The notes under the pieces: generated by a model | What the model saw: the letters and a program-made list of their open reading frames with translations, nothing else | What the model was told of the DNA's origin: nothing | Databases searched by the model: none | Shown here: positions 8,723-17,720 of the stretch, in pieces | Layout: each line of letters opens with the position of its first letter | Position numbering within the stretch: the stretch's first letter is position 1 | Assembly: GCA_028456385.1 (NCBI GenBank) | Contig: JALNQF010000646.1 | Coordinates: 1-18,151, forward strand | Origin: Ophiosphaerella korrae | Taxonomy: Eukaryota > Ascomycota > Dothideomycetes > Pleosporales > Phaeosphaeriaceae | Reading direction: 5' to 3' | DNA: 18,151 bases | Program-made: the position numbers and the translations under genes

Positions 8723-9695
8723 CCTTACTAATTTAGTTATTATAAGAAGTAAAGCGTAAGTAGTGCGCAGTCTAGCTAATACAATAGTAGAAAGTTTAAC
8801 TAAATAAATAAGTAAAGCCCCTAGGAGTAGTTACGAATTAGAAAGCACTGTATAGGAAACAATTAAAGAATATATTAATAAATTAATAGATAAAAAAGAA
8901 GATATAAAAATAGTAATTAATATATTAGAAACGTAGAATAAGGAACTATAGGACTACTTAAAGTAAAACAAAGTATAAATTAAAGCTATTATTAAAGGTT
9001 AGAACTAAATAAAACTAATTACCTAATAACTAGAAATAAGTGCGACAAAGAAGCTACTAAAGATACCTATCCTTAAGAAGTTTAATAAGATAAGAGAGAA
9101 ACTAAGACTCTTTATAGCCTTAGTATAACTCTAGATAGATATACAAGTACTATACTTTAATATAGAAGAAAAGAAAGTTATATATATTAGACTATACCTT
9201 AAAGAAGACGTAATAAGATAGTATAAGCTTTACTAGACAGATTACACAATATATTTACTAATAACCTAGAAGGATAAGACTAGAGCTATTTTTAGAAGTT
9301 ATAAATACTTTACTAAATAAATAAGAGTAGTATTTAGAGATATAGATATTACCTAACAAGCTAAAGAAAAACTTAAAAAGCTTACATAAAGTAAAAGTAT
9401 TCCTAAATACGTATTATAGTTTAAATAACTATTATAAAATATAGAATAGAATAAATTAGCCTTAATATTATAATTTAAACAAGGGCTAAATGTAAAAATT
9501 TAATATAAAAGAATTTATATAGAGAAACCGAGGATATTAGAAACCTTAAAGTAATAAGTAATACAAATTAACGACGATCTTTAAGAATAGAAAAAGAATA
9601 AGTATAGTACTTAACTTAGAAACTAGGATACTATAGACCTTATAATCCTTAACGCTAATAAAGATAGGAAGAAAAAGAAAAATAAAGACTTTACG
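8723..9695 (+). pseudogene. Gag capsid region of INNER element
   Basis: Gag builds the particle that packages the RNA. The frame whose first codon bases are divisible by 3 reads, from about 9063, IPILKKFNKIREKLRLF, then YFNIEEKKVIYIRLYL, later FRDIDI and a segment like AKEKLKKLTQ-KSIPKYV with QFKQ-L before LALILQFK-GLN. This is the retrotransposon Gag domain in its usual order: F-x-G-x-R region, E-x-A-K-V helix, F-G-D-x-D, A-x-x-x-L-x-x-L, QF, and FY-x-GL. The upstream part is rich in Lys and Glu, probably helical. No start codon can be fixed, because ATG is almost absent after RIP. In-frame TAA/TAG mark former CAA/CAG/TGG. Confidence 0.88.
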
Positions 9696-9806
9696 TACTT
9701 TAACTATAGTAAGAAAGGCTACTATGTAAAAGACTACTAGTTATAAAAGAAAAAGGACGTAGTATATTATAATTATAGAAAACTAGAATACTTTATAAAA
9801 GATTAT
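9696..9806 (+). pseudogene. Two Gag zinc knuckles with Cys and His changed to Tyr
   Basis: CCHC knuckles bind the element's RNA. At 9696-9737 the frame reads YFNYSKKGYYVKDY and at 9765-9806 YYNYRKLEYFIKDY. The spacing is exactly C-x2-C-x4-H-x4-C twice, but every Cys and His is Tyr: TGT/TGC to TAT/TAC and CAC/CAT to TAC/TAT. These are the TG-to-TA and CA-to-TA changes of RIP. In the second knuckle the residue after the second Cys is Arg where Gly is usual, also a TG-to-TA change. Same frame as Gag and Pol. Confidence 0.93.
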
Positions 9807-10990
9807 AGAATTAAAAACTATAAGAAAGATAAAGAAACTTAGTTAAAGATAACTAAGAAAAAGAAGGAAGTACTATAAGTATAAGCTAAACCTTAAGAAA
9901 AAGTAGCTAGGAGTAAAGAAATATAATATATAATACTCTATTAAACCTTTTATTATAAAGATAACTACTATATATACTTTTTTAGTAAATAGAGAGTAAG
10001 ATAGTTATTATAGAAAAATAGAGTAGTAGTAATAAAAGAAAGAATAAAAGCGTAGCTAGAAGAAATAGTATATATTATAGACCTACTAATAGAAGACTTA
10101 GAAGGAGAAGAACCTTAGACCCTATTAATCTAGGCTAAAGAACTAGTACTAAATAAAGAAACTACTACAACTTTATCTAAAAGACTATAAAGAAGTAAGA
10201 GACAAGTTAGTATAAGAGGCGTAGAGTATACCTAGCTAGATATATATAGCTATAATAGCTATACAATAATAGATATAGAGGAATAAAATAAAGAATAGAA
10301 GTTTGTTTAGATATACTTAATAGTTATAAGTATAGAAGAAGCGTATAAAGACTAGAAAGAACGTAATCTTAAAGAAATAAAGTTTATACTATTCTAAGAA
10401 TAGATAAAGTAGTATATAGTTATAGTAGGAAGAATACTTATATAAAGAGAATAGTAGTACCTTATAAGAAAGACGTAATAGATTAATAAAGCCTATATAC
10501 TAAGAATACTAGTAGTATACTATATCCTAACTATAGATATACCTAGAAAAGATAAATACTAGGAAAGAGACAACAAGATTATAAACCTAAAACATCTAGT
10601 ATATTTTAAAGTATTATAGATATTATATTTAGATAAGAATTATATTATATATAAAAACCTAAAAGTAAATAATAAGGTATAGCCTATAAAAAGAAAAAGC
10701 TACAACTATATAAGAGTAATTCTAGCAAAAGATATCTAAGGATAGGAAATAACTCTAAAAGATAGATACTTAGTAGTAAAGCTAGGACTAAAATTATCTA
10801 AAAAATATATCTAAGGAGGACTATAGTATAAATATATATATAATAAGTATCTAAAATATAAAGAATATAAACTTAAGATAAGGCTATAGCTATAGAAAAA
10901 TAGATAATTTATAAAATTACTTAAGTAAGAAAAATTAGAAGGTATAAGTAGCCTATATATTATAAAAATAAGTATATACTAAGAGAAGAA
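9807..10990 (+). pseudogene. Long spacer between zinc knuckles and protease, INNER element
   Basis: Nearly 400 codons in the same frame as Gag and protease separate the second knuckle from the protease motif. Readable pieces include a Lys/Glu-rich start, EYTxLDIYSYNSYTIID (10224 onward) and DRYLVVKLGLKLSKKYI (10761 onward), with the usual RIP-type stops. I recognise no known domain. Length and preserved frame suggest it was translated as part of a Gag-Pol fusion. In most chromoviruses this spacer is shorter. Confidence 0.6.
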
Positions 10991-12735
10991 AGTATAATTA
11001 ATAATTAATAGTAGAGCTATAAAGAACTTTATATCTAAGAAGTTTATAGAAATATAAGGAATACGTTATATAATAAAAAAGTACTCCTAATAACTAAGTA
11101 CAATTAAAAGAAAACTATTCTAAAAACTAATTAGGTTTAAAATAGTTCTCTCTATACTAGAACTAGAAGAGATAATAATTAAGAATATAGTTATAGATAT
11201 AAAAACAATTAACAACAAATAAGATATAATACTAGGAATACTATAGTTATAGATAACTTACTTATACATTAATTAGAGAATAGGAAAAATTAACTACTAT
11301 AGAACTAATATATTAAAAGCTAATATAAATACTTATAAAGGAGAATTCCTAGAAAAATATAAGAAATAAGAGAAATAGCTTATAGAACCTAAAGATTACC
11401 TTCTAGAATATTAACTATAGGACTTAGTAATAGATCTAGAAGAAGGAAAGAATATAGGATAGAGCCTAGTTTAGAGAAAAATAGAAGAAGAATCTAAAAT
11501 TAAATAAGCGTTTATCTAAAACGTAGTAAAAAAAAGATAGATATAAGAATCTAAATCTTTAGTAGTATATAGACTTATATTTATAGATAAGAAGAAAATA
11601 AGTAATAAAAGACCTAATATAGACTTTAGAAAAACTAACGTAGTTATAAACAAGAACTAATACTCTTTACTATAAATTAATAAAATACAAGATAAACTAT
11701 AAAAAGTAAAAATCTTTATAAAACTAGATATCTAAAACGTATACTATTAAATTAGAATTAAGAAAAGTAATAAATAGAAAATAGCGTTTAGAATATATTA
11801 TAGACTATATAAATACCTAGTTATACCTTTTAGCTTAATAAACGCACTAGCAGCCTTCTAAGAAAGAATTAATATAGTACTAAGAGAGTACTTAAATATA
11901 TTTATATTTATATACCTAGATAATATCCTTATATTTTTAGAAATAGAGGAAGAACACGTATAATATATATACAAGGTACTAAAGAAATTAGTAAAAAACA
12001 AACTATTTCTTAAAATAAGAAAATACAAATTCTATATAAAAGAAATAGACTTCCTTAGATTTATTATAGAACTTAGAAAAATTAAAATTAACCTAGAAAA
12101 GATTAAATTAATTAACAAATAGCTAATACTAAAGAACCTAAAAGAGGTACAATAATTTTATAGGTTAGTAAACTTTTATAGAAAGTTAATAATAAAATAG
12201 TCTAAAGATATAGAACTAATAATAAAACTTATAAAGAAAGATATACTATTTAAATAGATAAAAGAATATAATAAAGTATTTAACAAGATTAAAAAGAAGT
12301 TTATAGAAAACCTAGTTATTAGAATATATAACCTAGACTTACTAGTAATAGTAAAAATAGACGTATCTAATTTAGTCTATAGAATAGCACTAATATAAGA
12401 AGATCTAAAGACTAAAAAGGAGTACTTAGTTAAATACTTCTCTAAGAAAATAAAGCTAGTAGAGCTTAACTACCTAATCTATAATAAAGAAATACTAGTA
12501 ATCTACAAAGTATTTAAGTAATAAAGAGTATACCTATAAAGAGTAAAATACTAAATAAAGGTTTATATAGACTATAAGAATCTAATAAGATTTATAATAA
12601 ATAAAGAACTAATATAATACTATATAAGATAGTAGGAATTCTTATAAATATTTAACTTAGAAATTATATATATAAAAGAGAAAAACAACTAATTTATAGA
12701 CGCCTTTAGTAGAAGGCTAGACTTATAAGAAGAAG
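10991..12735 (+). pseudogene. Protease, reverse transcriptase and RNase H of INNER Pol
   Basis: Protease motif at 11001-11036 reads IINSRAIKNFIS; its relatives have (L)xDSGAT-x-NFIS. Catalytic Asp to Asn and Gly to Arg are TG-to-TA changes, and Thr to Ile is CA to TA. RT, about 11560-12230: FIDKKKISNKRPNIDFRK (from VPKKDG-x-LR-x-C-x-DYRKLN), KIFIKLDI, a Y-x-IRI strand, KYLVIPFSLINALAAF (from PFGLTNAPA-F), LREYL and YLDNILIF at 11913-11936, where YxDD has become YxDN. RNase H, about 12310-12735: VKIDVSN with its first Asp (12360-12362), ELNYLIYNKEILVI, YKNLIRF and FIDAFSRRLDL. The order and length are standard for Ty3/Gypsy. All in one frame with Gag. Confidence 0.94.
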
Positions 12736-14012
12736 TAAGCGCTACTAGTATAGTTCTAGTTAAGAACAAGAAAAGATACTTAGTTTTAAATATACTTAAA
12801 ATAGCTATAACACTTAAAAGAAAGAGTAGTAAGCTAGATAAACAGATTTAGAAAATAACTAAGGAAGTATCTAAAGAAATAGAAAAACTAGAGATCTAAA
12901 AAGGACTTGTATAAGCTTATAGAAGAATATATATTCTAAAAAAAATTTAAAAAGAATTTATATAATAATTCTATAAATTACTAGTATATAAATACTAAGA
13001 GATTAATAAAACTCTTAATAGGTTACTATAAGACTACTATATCCTAAAAGTAATTTAACTAGTAATAGAAGTACTACAAGACTATATAGAATGTTATAGA
13101 AATAAGTATAGTTAACACGCACTATATAGAATATTATAACTAGTAGAAGTACTAAAATAACTATAAAGAGTTATTACAATAGACTTTATTATAAAGCTAC
13201 TTAAGTCTAAAAACCTAATATTAGGAGTTAAATATAATAGAATCTTAATAATAGTAAATAAACTTATAAAGTACTTATACTTTAGACTATATAAAGAAAG
13301 AAGTAGAATAAAAGTTACTATATACTAGATTCTAGGAACTATAATTAGCTAATATAGACTACTAGATAAGATTATTATAGATAAAGATATAAGATTTATA
13401 TTAAAACTATAAGGAACGATAATAGTATAATTAGGAATTAAATACATAATATCTACTACGTACTACCTATAAATAGATAAATAATTAGAACAAATAAATT
13501 AGATAGTAGAATAGTACTTAAGATACTACCTTAACTACAATTAGAACAATTAGGTATAGTTACTACCTATAGTATAGTTAGTATACAATAGTATAAAAAA
13601 TATAGTAATAGGAGTATTACCTTTTTTTATAAATTATAGATTTAACTTAAATATATATAGAATACTAAGATTAGAAATATCTTAGTTTCTAAGAAGAAAA
13701 AACTTTACTAATAGGCTTAAAGATATATATAATTAATTAAGGTAGAATATAAAGTTCCTATATAATTAAATAGTAAAGTACTATAATAAGAAATATAAAG
13801 AGAGACTCTAATTTAGAAAGAGAGAAAAAGTATAGTTAGTTAGGAAAAACGTAAAAAGTAAACAACTAAGTTTAAAACTAAATTACATTAAAATAAGACT
13901 ATATAAAATTAAAGAAGAAGTTACACTAGTTATATTTAAACTAAAGCTACTAAATAAGATAAAGATATACTTAACTTTCTATATAGTACTACTTAAGATA
14001 GTACTACAAAAT
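12736..14012 (+). pseudogene. Integrase of INNER Pol, DD35E residues retained
   Basis: The HHCC part (about 12980-13095) reads LVYKYQEINKTLNRLL, then DYIECYRNKYS; the His positions and one Cys are Tyr, but one Cys (TGT, 13092-13094) survives. The core keeps all three acidic residues: Asp in ITIDFI (13182-13184), Asp in IIIDKD (13380-13382) and Glu in the TDGQTER-like segment (13488-13490). 65 residues separate the first two and 35 the last two. LRYYLNY, VYNSIKN, GVLPFF and NYRFN match the conserved C-terminal core. The GPY/F region near 13840-13990 includes LNYIKIRLYKIKEEV and IYLTFYIVLLK (from HPxFHVSLL). Many stops at former Gln and Trp codons prevent expression. Confidence 0.93.
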
Positions 14013-14044
14013 ATAGAACAACTAGTATATAAAGTATATACGTA

Positions 14045-14062
14045 CAAAGAATAAAAAAATAA
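14045..14062 (+). other. Frameshift in INNER pol at an A-run
   Basis: Upstream (14013 and before) the protein reads in the frame with first bases divisible by 3; from 14063 the chromodomain reads with remainder 2. The switch falls in the A-rich run ATAAAAAAATAAG. An indel in a homopolymer after or during decay is the simplest explanation. It is the only frame change I find between about 9063 and 14300. Confidence 0.75.
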
Positions 14063-14310
14063 GAAGTTAAGAAAATCTTAGTATACTAGTTCTATAATAG
14101 AAAGAACTACTACCTAGTAGAATAGATAGGTATAGACAAGAAAAGGTAACTATAGGAAAAAATATAGGAACTAGAAGATAACTTTAACTACTCTAAGAAA
14201 CTAGAGGAGTTCTAAAATTAAAACCTTCTAGAGCGCCTTATAGTAAACTAAGAAAATTAATATTACTACTACTAGATAGAGAGGCGATGGGAATATCTAA
14301 CCTAATAGGA
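14063..14310 (+). pseudogene. Chromodomain and C-terminus of INNER Pol
   Basis: Read with remainder-2 frame from 14063: EVKKIL, then FYNRKNYYLVE-(stop)-IG, a short linker, (stop)-EK-(I)-(stop)-ELEDNFNYSKKLEEF. This matches the chromodomain pattern E-V-E-x-IL, a YLVKW-x-GY strand pair, and WEPEDN-L helix. The stops at the W positions are TAG from TGG, and the P of WEP is Leu (CCA to CTA). A tail of about 30 residues ends near a TAG at 14308. The chromodomain would read heterochromatin marks and direct integration, in line with this element's location inside other silenced elements. Confidence 0.88.
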
Positions 14311-14851
14311 GTAACTTTTACTATAGCTTTAAAATTAAGCTTAGACTTTATAAAAGTAGCTTAAGTAATAGACTTTTTATTATTTAAAGCTTTTATATTA
14401 TAAAGATAAACTAGATACGTGTAATTTTCTACCTATATACTTAGAATCTAATTACGTTCTTTTTTAGCCTTAGTAATCTATTTAGATAGTTTATCTTAAG
14501 TATAGTTAATAGCTCTCTCTATTATAAATAAGTATAGATATATAGATAAGTATTATTAACTTATACTTAGTAAGAGATATACCTAAGAGATTATAAAAAG
14601 TATAGGTATTAGTATAAATATATACTTTATAAGCCTTACTATATTTTAAAGAAATATACTCTAGAGGAAGATTTAAAGATTTATAACAAAAACAAAGAAA
14701 TATAGTAATACTATAATGTAATATATAATCTACTAATTAAAGATAATAAAGAGTAGACTTAGTAGGTATAAGAGAAGATAAGGAGCTCTATATTAATAAA
14801 GAAACTAGGTTAATAATACTAGTCTTAGGATAGATAAATTAGAACCTATTT
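14311..14851 (+). other. 3' non-coding region of INNER element
   Basis: About 540 bp lie between the end of Pol and the polypurine tract. I see no recognisable domain in any frame and no envelope-like gene. Small inverted repeats occur (ATAAGTATTATTAACTTAT near 14547-14565). It is best read as the element's 3' untranslated region. Confidence 0.6.
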
Positions 14852-14865
14852 AAAGGAAGAGATAG
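14852..14865 (+). promoter_or_regulatory. Polypurine tract of INNER element
   Basis: AAAGGAAGAGATAG directly precedes the TGTTATA start of LTR3. It is the expected primer for plus-strand DNA synthesis and fixes LTR3 as the 3' LTR of a plus-strand element. Confidence 0.87.
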
Positions 14866-15263
14866 TGTTATAAGTGTAATAAGAGAAATTAAGTTAGAGC
14901 TAATTAGCTCTAACTTAGGTACTAACAAAGTATAGGACAAGCGAGGTAATAACCTTAATTAGGAGACTACTTATAACTAGGACACGTAGTAGTAATCTAT
15001 AGTTACGTACAAATAGATTAGTAGTAATCTATAAGGTTGTATAAATAGATTACTATAAATATATAGTTAGTAGTAATATATATTATTAGGATAGTATTAG
15101 TAATTTAATTATTAACTACAAGCGATAATACTAAGATAGTTAAAAAACATCTTCTATTATTTATAGCCTATTATAGATTACAAGACAAGCTTTTGTTATT
15201 ATTTCTTAATCTACTAATAACTTAAAAGGTTACTAGGAAGTTAACCCTAGTAAGCCTATTACA
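14866..15263 (+). repeat. INNER 3' LTR (LTR3), 398 bp
   Basis: It starts TGTTATAAGTGTAATAAGAG and ends CCTATTACA, followed by the CTAGT duplication. It is 63 bp shorter than LTR1 because it lacks two of the hairpin units; otherwise the differences from LTR1 that I see are almost all transitions. This pairing with LTR1, rather than with LTR2, agrees with the shared target duplication. Confidence 0.94.
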
Positions 15264-15268
15264 CTAGT
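15264..15268. repeat. Right target-site duplication of INNER element (CTAGT)
   Basis: Matches 7585-7589. Middle-element sequence resumes at 15269. Confidence 0.93.
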
Positions 15269-16017
15269 ATTATTTTAGTTTAAGAGGCTAGCTTTTAAGA
15301 AGATAGAAGATTTTTTTTTTTTATATAACTAAGTTATAGTATAATAAGCTAAGTTATAGTAGTTATATACTATATTAGTACGTTTAGCTATTAGTTTATA
15401 GAGATTTAGATCTTTAGCGCTAGCTAGTAAAAGTTTTAGTAAAGTCTAGAGCGCTTTATTACTTAGTTCTTGTAAATTAAGTACTAGTAATTTACGTAAG
15501 TTTAGGGGTCTTTTCCTTCCTTAGTACTACTACCTAGGTTTAATATCTAGTATAAGTACGCCCTTACTTAGGTATACGTAGTAAGTATAAGCTAAAGCTT
15601 TATAACCTATAAGGTAGTTAAACTACTTTTCTTTAGTACGTATTTCTTTCTAGAACGTTAGCGCTAGTACTAGTAAAAAGAGAGCGCTAGAAACCTTAAC
15701 TAGAACTACAATATAGTAAACTTAAGGGGCTACCTAGCGCGCTATAGCTAAGGTAGGATCTAATTCCTAGTAGTATAGTTCTTTTTAGCTAGCTAGGCTT
15801 AATTAAGAGTTAGCTATAATTAGCTATCTTATAGTAACTCTAGCGCAAGTAAGAAGGCTACTAGCGTAGTTCTAGGTTATAGAGAGGCCTATAGAAGTAA
15901 AATATTTATAGAGATCTACTATTATATAAAGTAGACTTTACGTAAGATAACTTAATAAAGTAGTTTTAACAATTAACTAAAAAGAGTAAATAGTAGATAA
16001 AGCTATCTAAGTAAGTA

Positions 16018-16035
16018 CTAGGTATATATACCTAG
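16018..16035. promoter_or_regulatory. 18-bp perfect palindrome with TATA core in MIDDLE LTR
   Basis: CTAGGTATATATACCTAG equals its own reverse complement. Imperfect pairing extends outward (GTAAGTA on the left, TAGCTTAC on the right). It lies about 190 bp from the LTR start, inside the presumed promoter region, so the TATATA may have been the TATA box. RIP can create palindromes in AT-rich DNA, so function is only a suggestion. Confidence 0.45.
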
Positions 16036-16080
16036 TAGCTTACTAAGCGCTAACTAAAAGTAGAATAGTAGTTAAATATT

Positions 16081-16183
16081 AGTAAGTTTGTAATATTAGT
16101 AAGTTATAAACTTACTAATATATTAGTAAGTTTGTAATGTTAGTAAGTTTGCAATGTTAGTAAGTTGTAAACTTACTAACATT
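16081..16183. repeat. 17-bp tandem repeats with two hairpins in MIDDLE 5' LTR
   Basis: Units related to GTTTGCAATGTTAGTAA are repeated, and the array is broken by a hairpin (16092-16122, AATATTAGTAAGTT arms) and closed by a second (16153-16183, arms AATGTTAGTAAGTT and AACTTACTAACATT, loop GTA). Compared with 1-54, this copy has one more hairpin block and about 50 bp more, so the array has changed in copy number between the two LTRs. The TG and CA here show the pre-RIP sequence. Confidence 0.88.
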
Positions 16184-16227
16184 AGTGTAAAAATAAAAGA
16201 TATAAGAAATAACTCTCTTATATATTA

Positions 16228-17100
16228 CTATAAAATTACTTTAAAACTAATAGTATAATATAAGCTTACTTAAGTTCTTTATAAGCTTATTTTTACTCTA
16301 CTCTCTATTCTTATATTATATCTTTTCTTATAAGCTTTATAAGTAGTAGTATATTTTTAGAAAATTTTTCTATAAAGTATTAGTTAAAGTTAATAAATTT
16401 TAGGAATAATTATATATCTTTAACTCTCTAAAGTTCTTTCTATTCTTCTACTACTTTAATCTTTTTTTAGCTTATCTTAACTTTATTAATACTTATTATA
16501 TATCTTAGAAACTCTACTTCTATCTTATACTATTTATATTTCTCTAGCTTTAGTTATAAGTTATATTAGTCTTAGTACTATAGTACTATTATTACTTACT
16601 CTACGTACTTACCTTCTTTTTTAGAATATATTAGTATATTATCTAAGTAGGCTATATTAAACTTATCTAAGTATTCTTATAATATATTATTAATTAGTCT
16701 TTAGAACGTTCCTAGTATATGTATTAGTCTAAAGAGTATTACTATATACTTATAATATTTATAGCGTATTTAGAATACTATCTTTTACTTTTTACTTACT
16801 TTAATTTATATTAGGTAGTATCTATTCTTTAGGTCTAGCTTTATAAAAATCTTTACTCTTCTTAGTTTATCTTAGAGCTAATCTTTATTTAGTAGTAAGT
16901 ATTATTCTTTTACTATAATATTATTTAATTTTTAGTAATCTATATATATCTTTAGTAGTCTTTTTTTCTTAGGTATAAAGAGAATTAGAAATCTTACTAA
17001 TAATAAGGATTCTTATATATATCCTTTCTTTAAGTCCTTATTTAGTCTTTCTAAGAGTATTACTAATTTACGCTCTATTAACCTATAAATAAGCTTTAAA
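16228..17100 (-). pseudogene. Reverse transcriptase and start of RNase H, OUTER Pol
   Basis: Reading down from about 17060: FIPKKKRLLKIYIDY-x-KLNNI (from VPKKDG-LR-C-DYRKLN), KIFIKLDLKNRYYLI, an R-Y-K-Y-Y-KYIVILF strand (from YGHYEYLVMPFGLTNAP), INNIL-EYLDKF and AYLDNILIYSKK at about 16652-16617. Here YxDD is again YxDN (Asn at 16640-16638). Toward 16440 come FLKFINF and FIEKFSKNILLLIKLIRKD (from FLGFANFYRRFI...LT-L), then AYKELK-AYI-LLVLK. Homology ends within a few codons of the LTR edge. Truncation is by insertion of the middle element, not by the window. Confidence 0.92.
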
Positions 17101-17720
17101 GGTAGCTCTTTTCCTTCTTATAACTTAATTATATAATTTTAAAGTTAGTACTTAGGTAATACTAATATATCTATCTCTTATATAAATAAGTAGCTAAACT
17201 TCTTATATTATTCTAGGATCTTCGAAGTTATATATTACTCTTCTACTTCTACTTCTTAGCCTAGCGCCTTACTAGTACCTATAGAAGTACTTATTTTCTC
17301 TTAATAAGTTACTATTAAAGCTACTATCTTATATAGTACTTTTTTATCTACTATTAAATACTATTAATATATAAGCTTAGATCTACGTATATCTTTATAG
17401 TTATTAAATAAAAAGTTCTAGTTTTTCTAATTAACTTTAGGATTAAACTCTTATAGCTATAAGAGTCTTAGTATAATATTTTTATTAGCTAAAACTAAGA
17501 CGTCTAGAGTAATCTTTATACTATATCTTTAAATAATAATCTCTATAGTTACTTTATTACTAACTATTAGGTTTCCTAGTATTAGTTATCTATTTATAAT
17601 ATAGATTAGATATAGTATCTTTTTTACTTATAGTTAGAGTCTTACTTATTTTACTACTTTAGGTATAATTAGGTTTATAAATAACTCTAAATCTACTAAT
17701 ACTTTTATTTCTTCTCTTTT
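17101..17720 (-). pseudogene. Protease and linker to RT, OUTER Pol
   Basis: Near 17699-17670 the minus strand reads VLVDLELFINLIIP, matching VDSGAxxNFI. The catalytic Asp (17693-17691) is kept, while Ser is Leu (TCA to TTA) and Gly is Glu. The same frame continues to the RT (17693 and 16643 both give remainder 2 on division by 3), through segments such as VSNKVTIEI, LDVLVLANKNIILRLL and, near 17130, KELPLKLIYRLIE. The last resembles the usual G-x-x-P-x-x-x-IYPLS-x-E lead-in to RT. Stops are TAA/TAG at Gln sites. Confidence 0.8.

Larger units (their letters stand above)
7590..15263 (+). mobile_element. INNER Ty3/Gypsy chromovirus, nested in MIDDLE element
   Basis: A plus-strand element of 7674 bp flanked by CTAGT duplications. 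It has outer LTRs at 7590-8050 and 14866-15263, Gag-Pol in one frame, and a polypurine tract at 14852-14865. An extra LTR at 8262-8722 makes the part from 8262 to 15263 (7002 bp) look like a full element on its own. The plus strand becomes A-rich at 7590 and T-rich again after 15263. It retains more CA and TG than its surroundings: 8281-8400 has five CA and one TG, against none in 481-720. It is thus the least mutated, and presumably youngest, layer. Confidence 0.95.
15269..16222 (-). mobile_element. MIDDLE element, 5' part (5' LTR, leader, probable gag start)
   Basis: After the inner insertion is removed, this joins 7589 to restore one minus-strand element. It contains the 5' LTR (ending at 16222) and then leader or N-terminal gag sequence toward 15269. 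The part 15269-15877 holds no recognisable motif. Its 12-base T run (15311-15322) is a poly-A run on the coding strand. Dinucleotide use matches 1-7589: CA and TG are rare and CG is present. Confidence 0.85.
15878..16222 (-). repeat. MIDDLE 5' LTR (inner edge tentative)
   Basis: The outer edge at 16222 is supported by identity with 1-93, which ends at the same CTTATA. On the minus strand it begins TATAAGAGAG (from TGTAAGAGAG). The inner edge is a guess: CTCTCTATA at about 15878-15886 (minus strand) is a near inverted copy of the start, giving about 345 bp. The other LTR is cut by the window edge, so the length cannot be confirmed here. Confidence 0.5.

Noticed and set aside
14311..14851. An envelope-like or accessory gene after Pol
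   Set aside because: No frame gives a recognisable domain, signal peptide or sustained coding pattern. It fits a 3' untranslated region.
15311..15322. The 12-base T run as the poly-A tail of a LINE or processed pseudogene
   Set aside because: It lies inside the middle LTR element, with no RT of the LINE type and no target duplication around it.
16081..16183. Short regular repeats suggesting a CRISPR array
   Set aside because: The units abut or overlap without unique spacers, lie inside an LTR, and the DNA is eukaryotic retrotransposon sequence.
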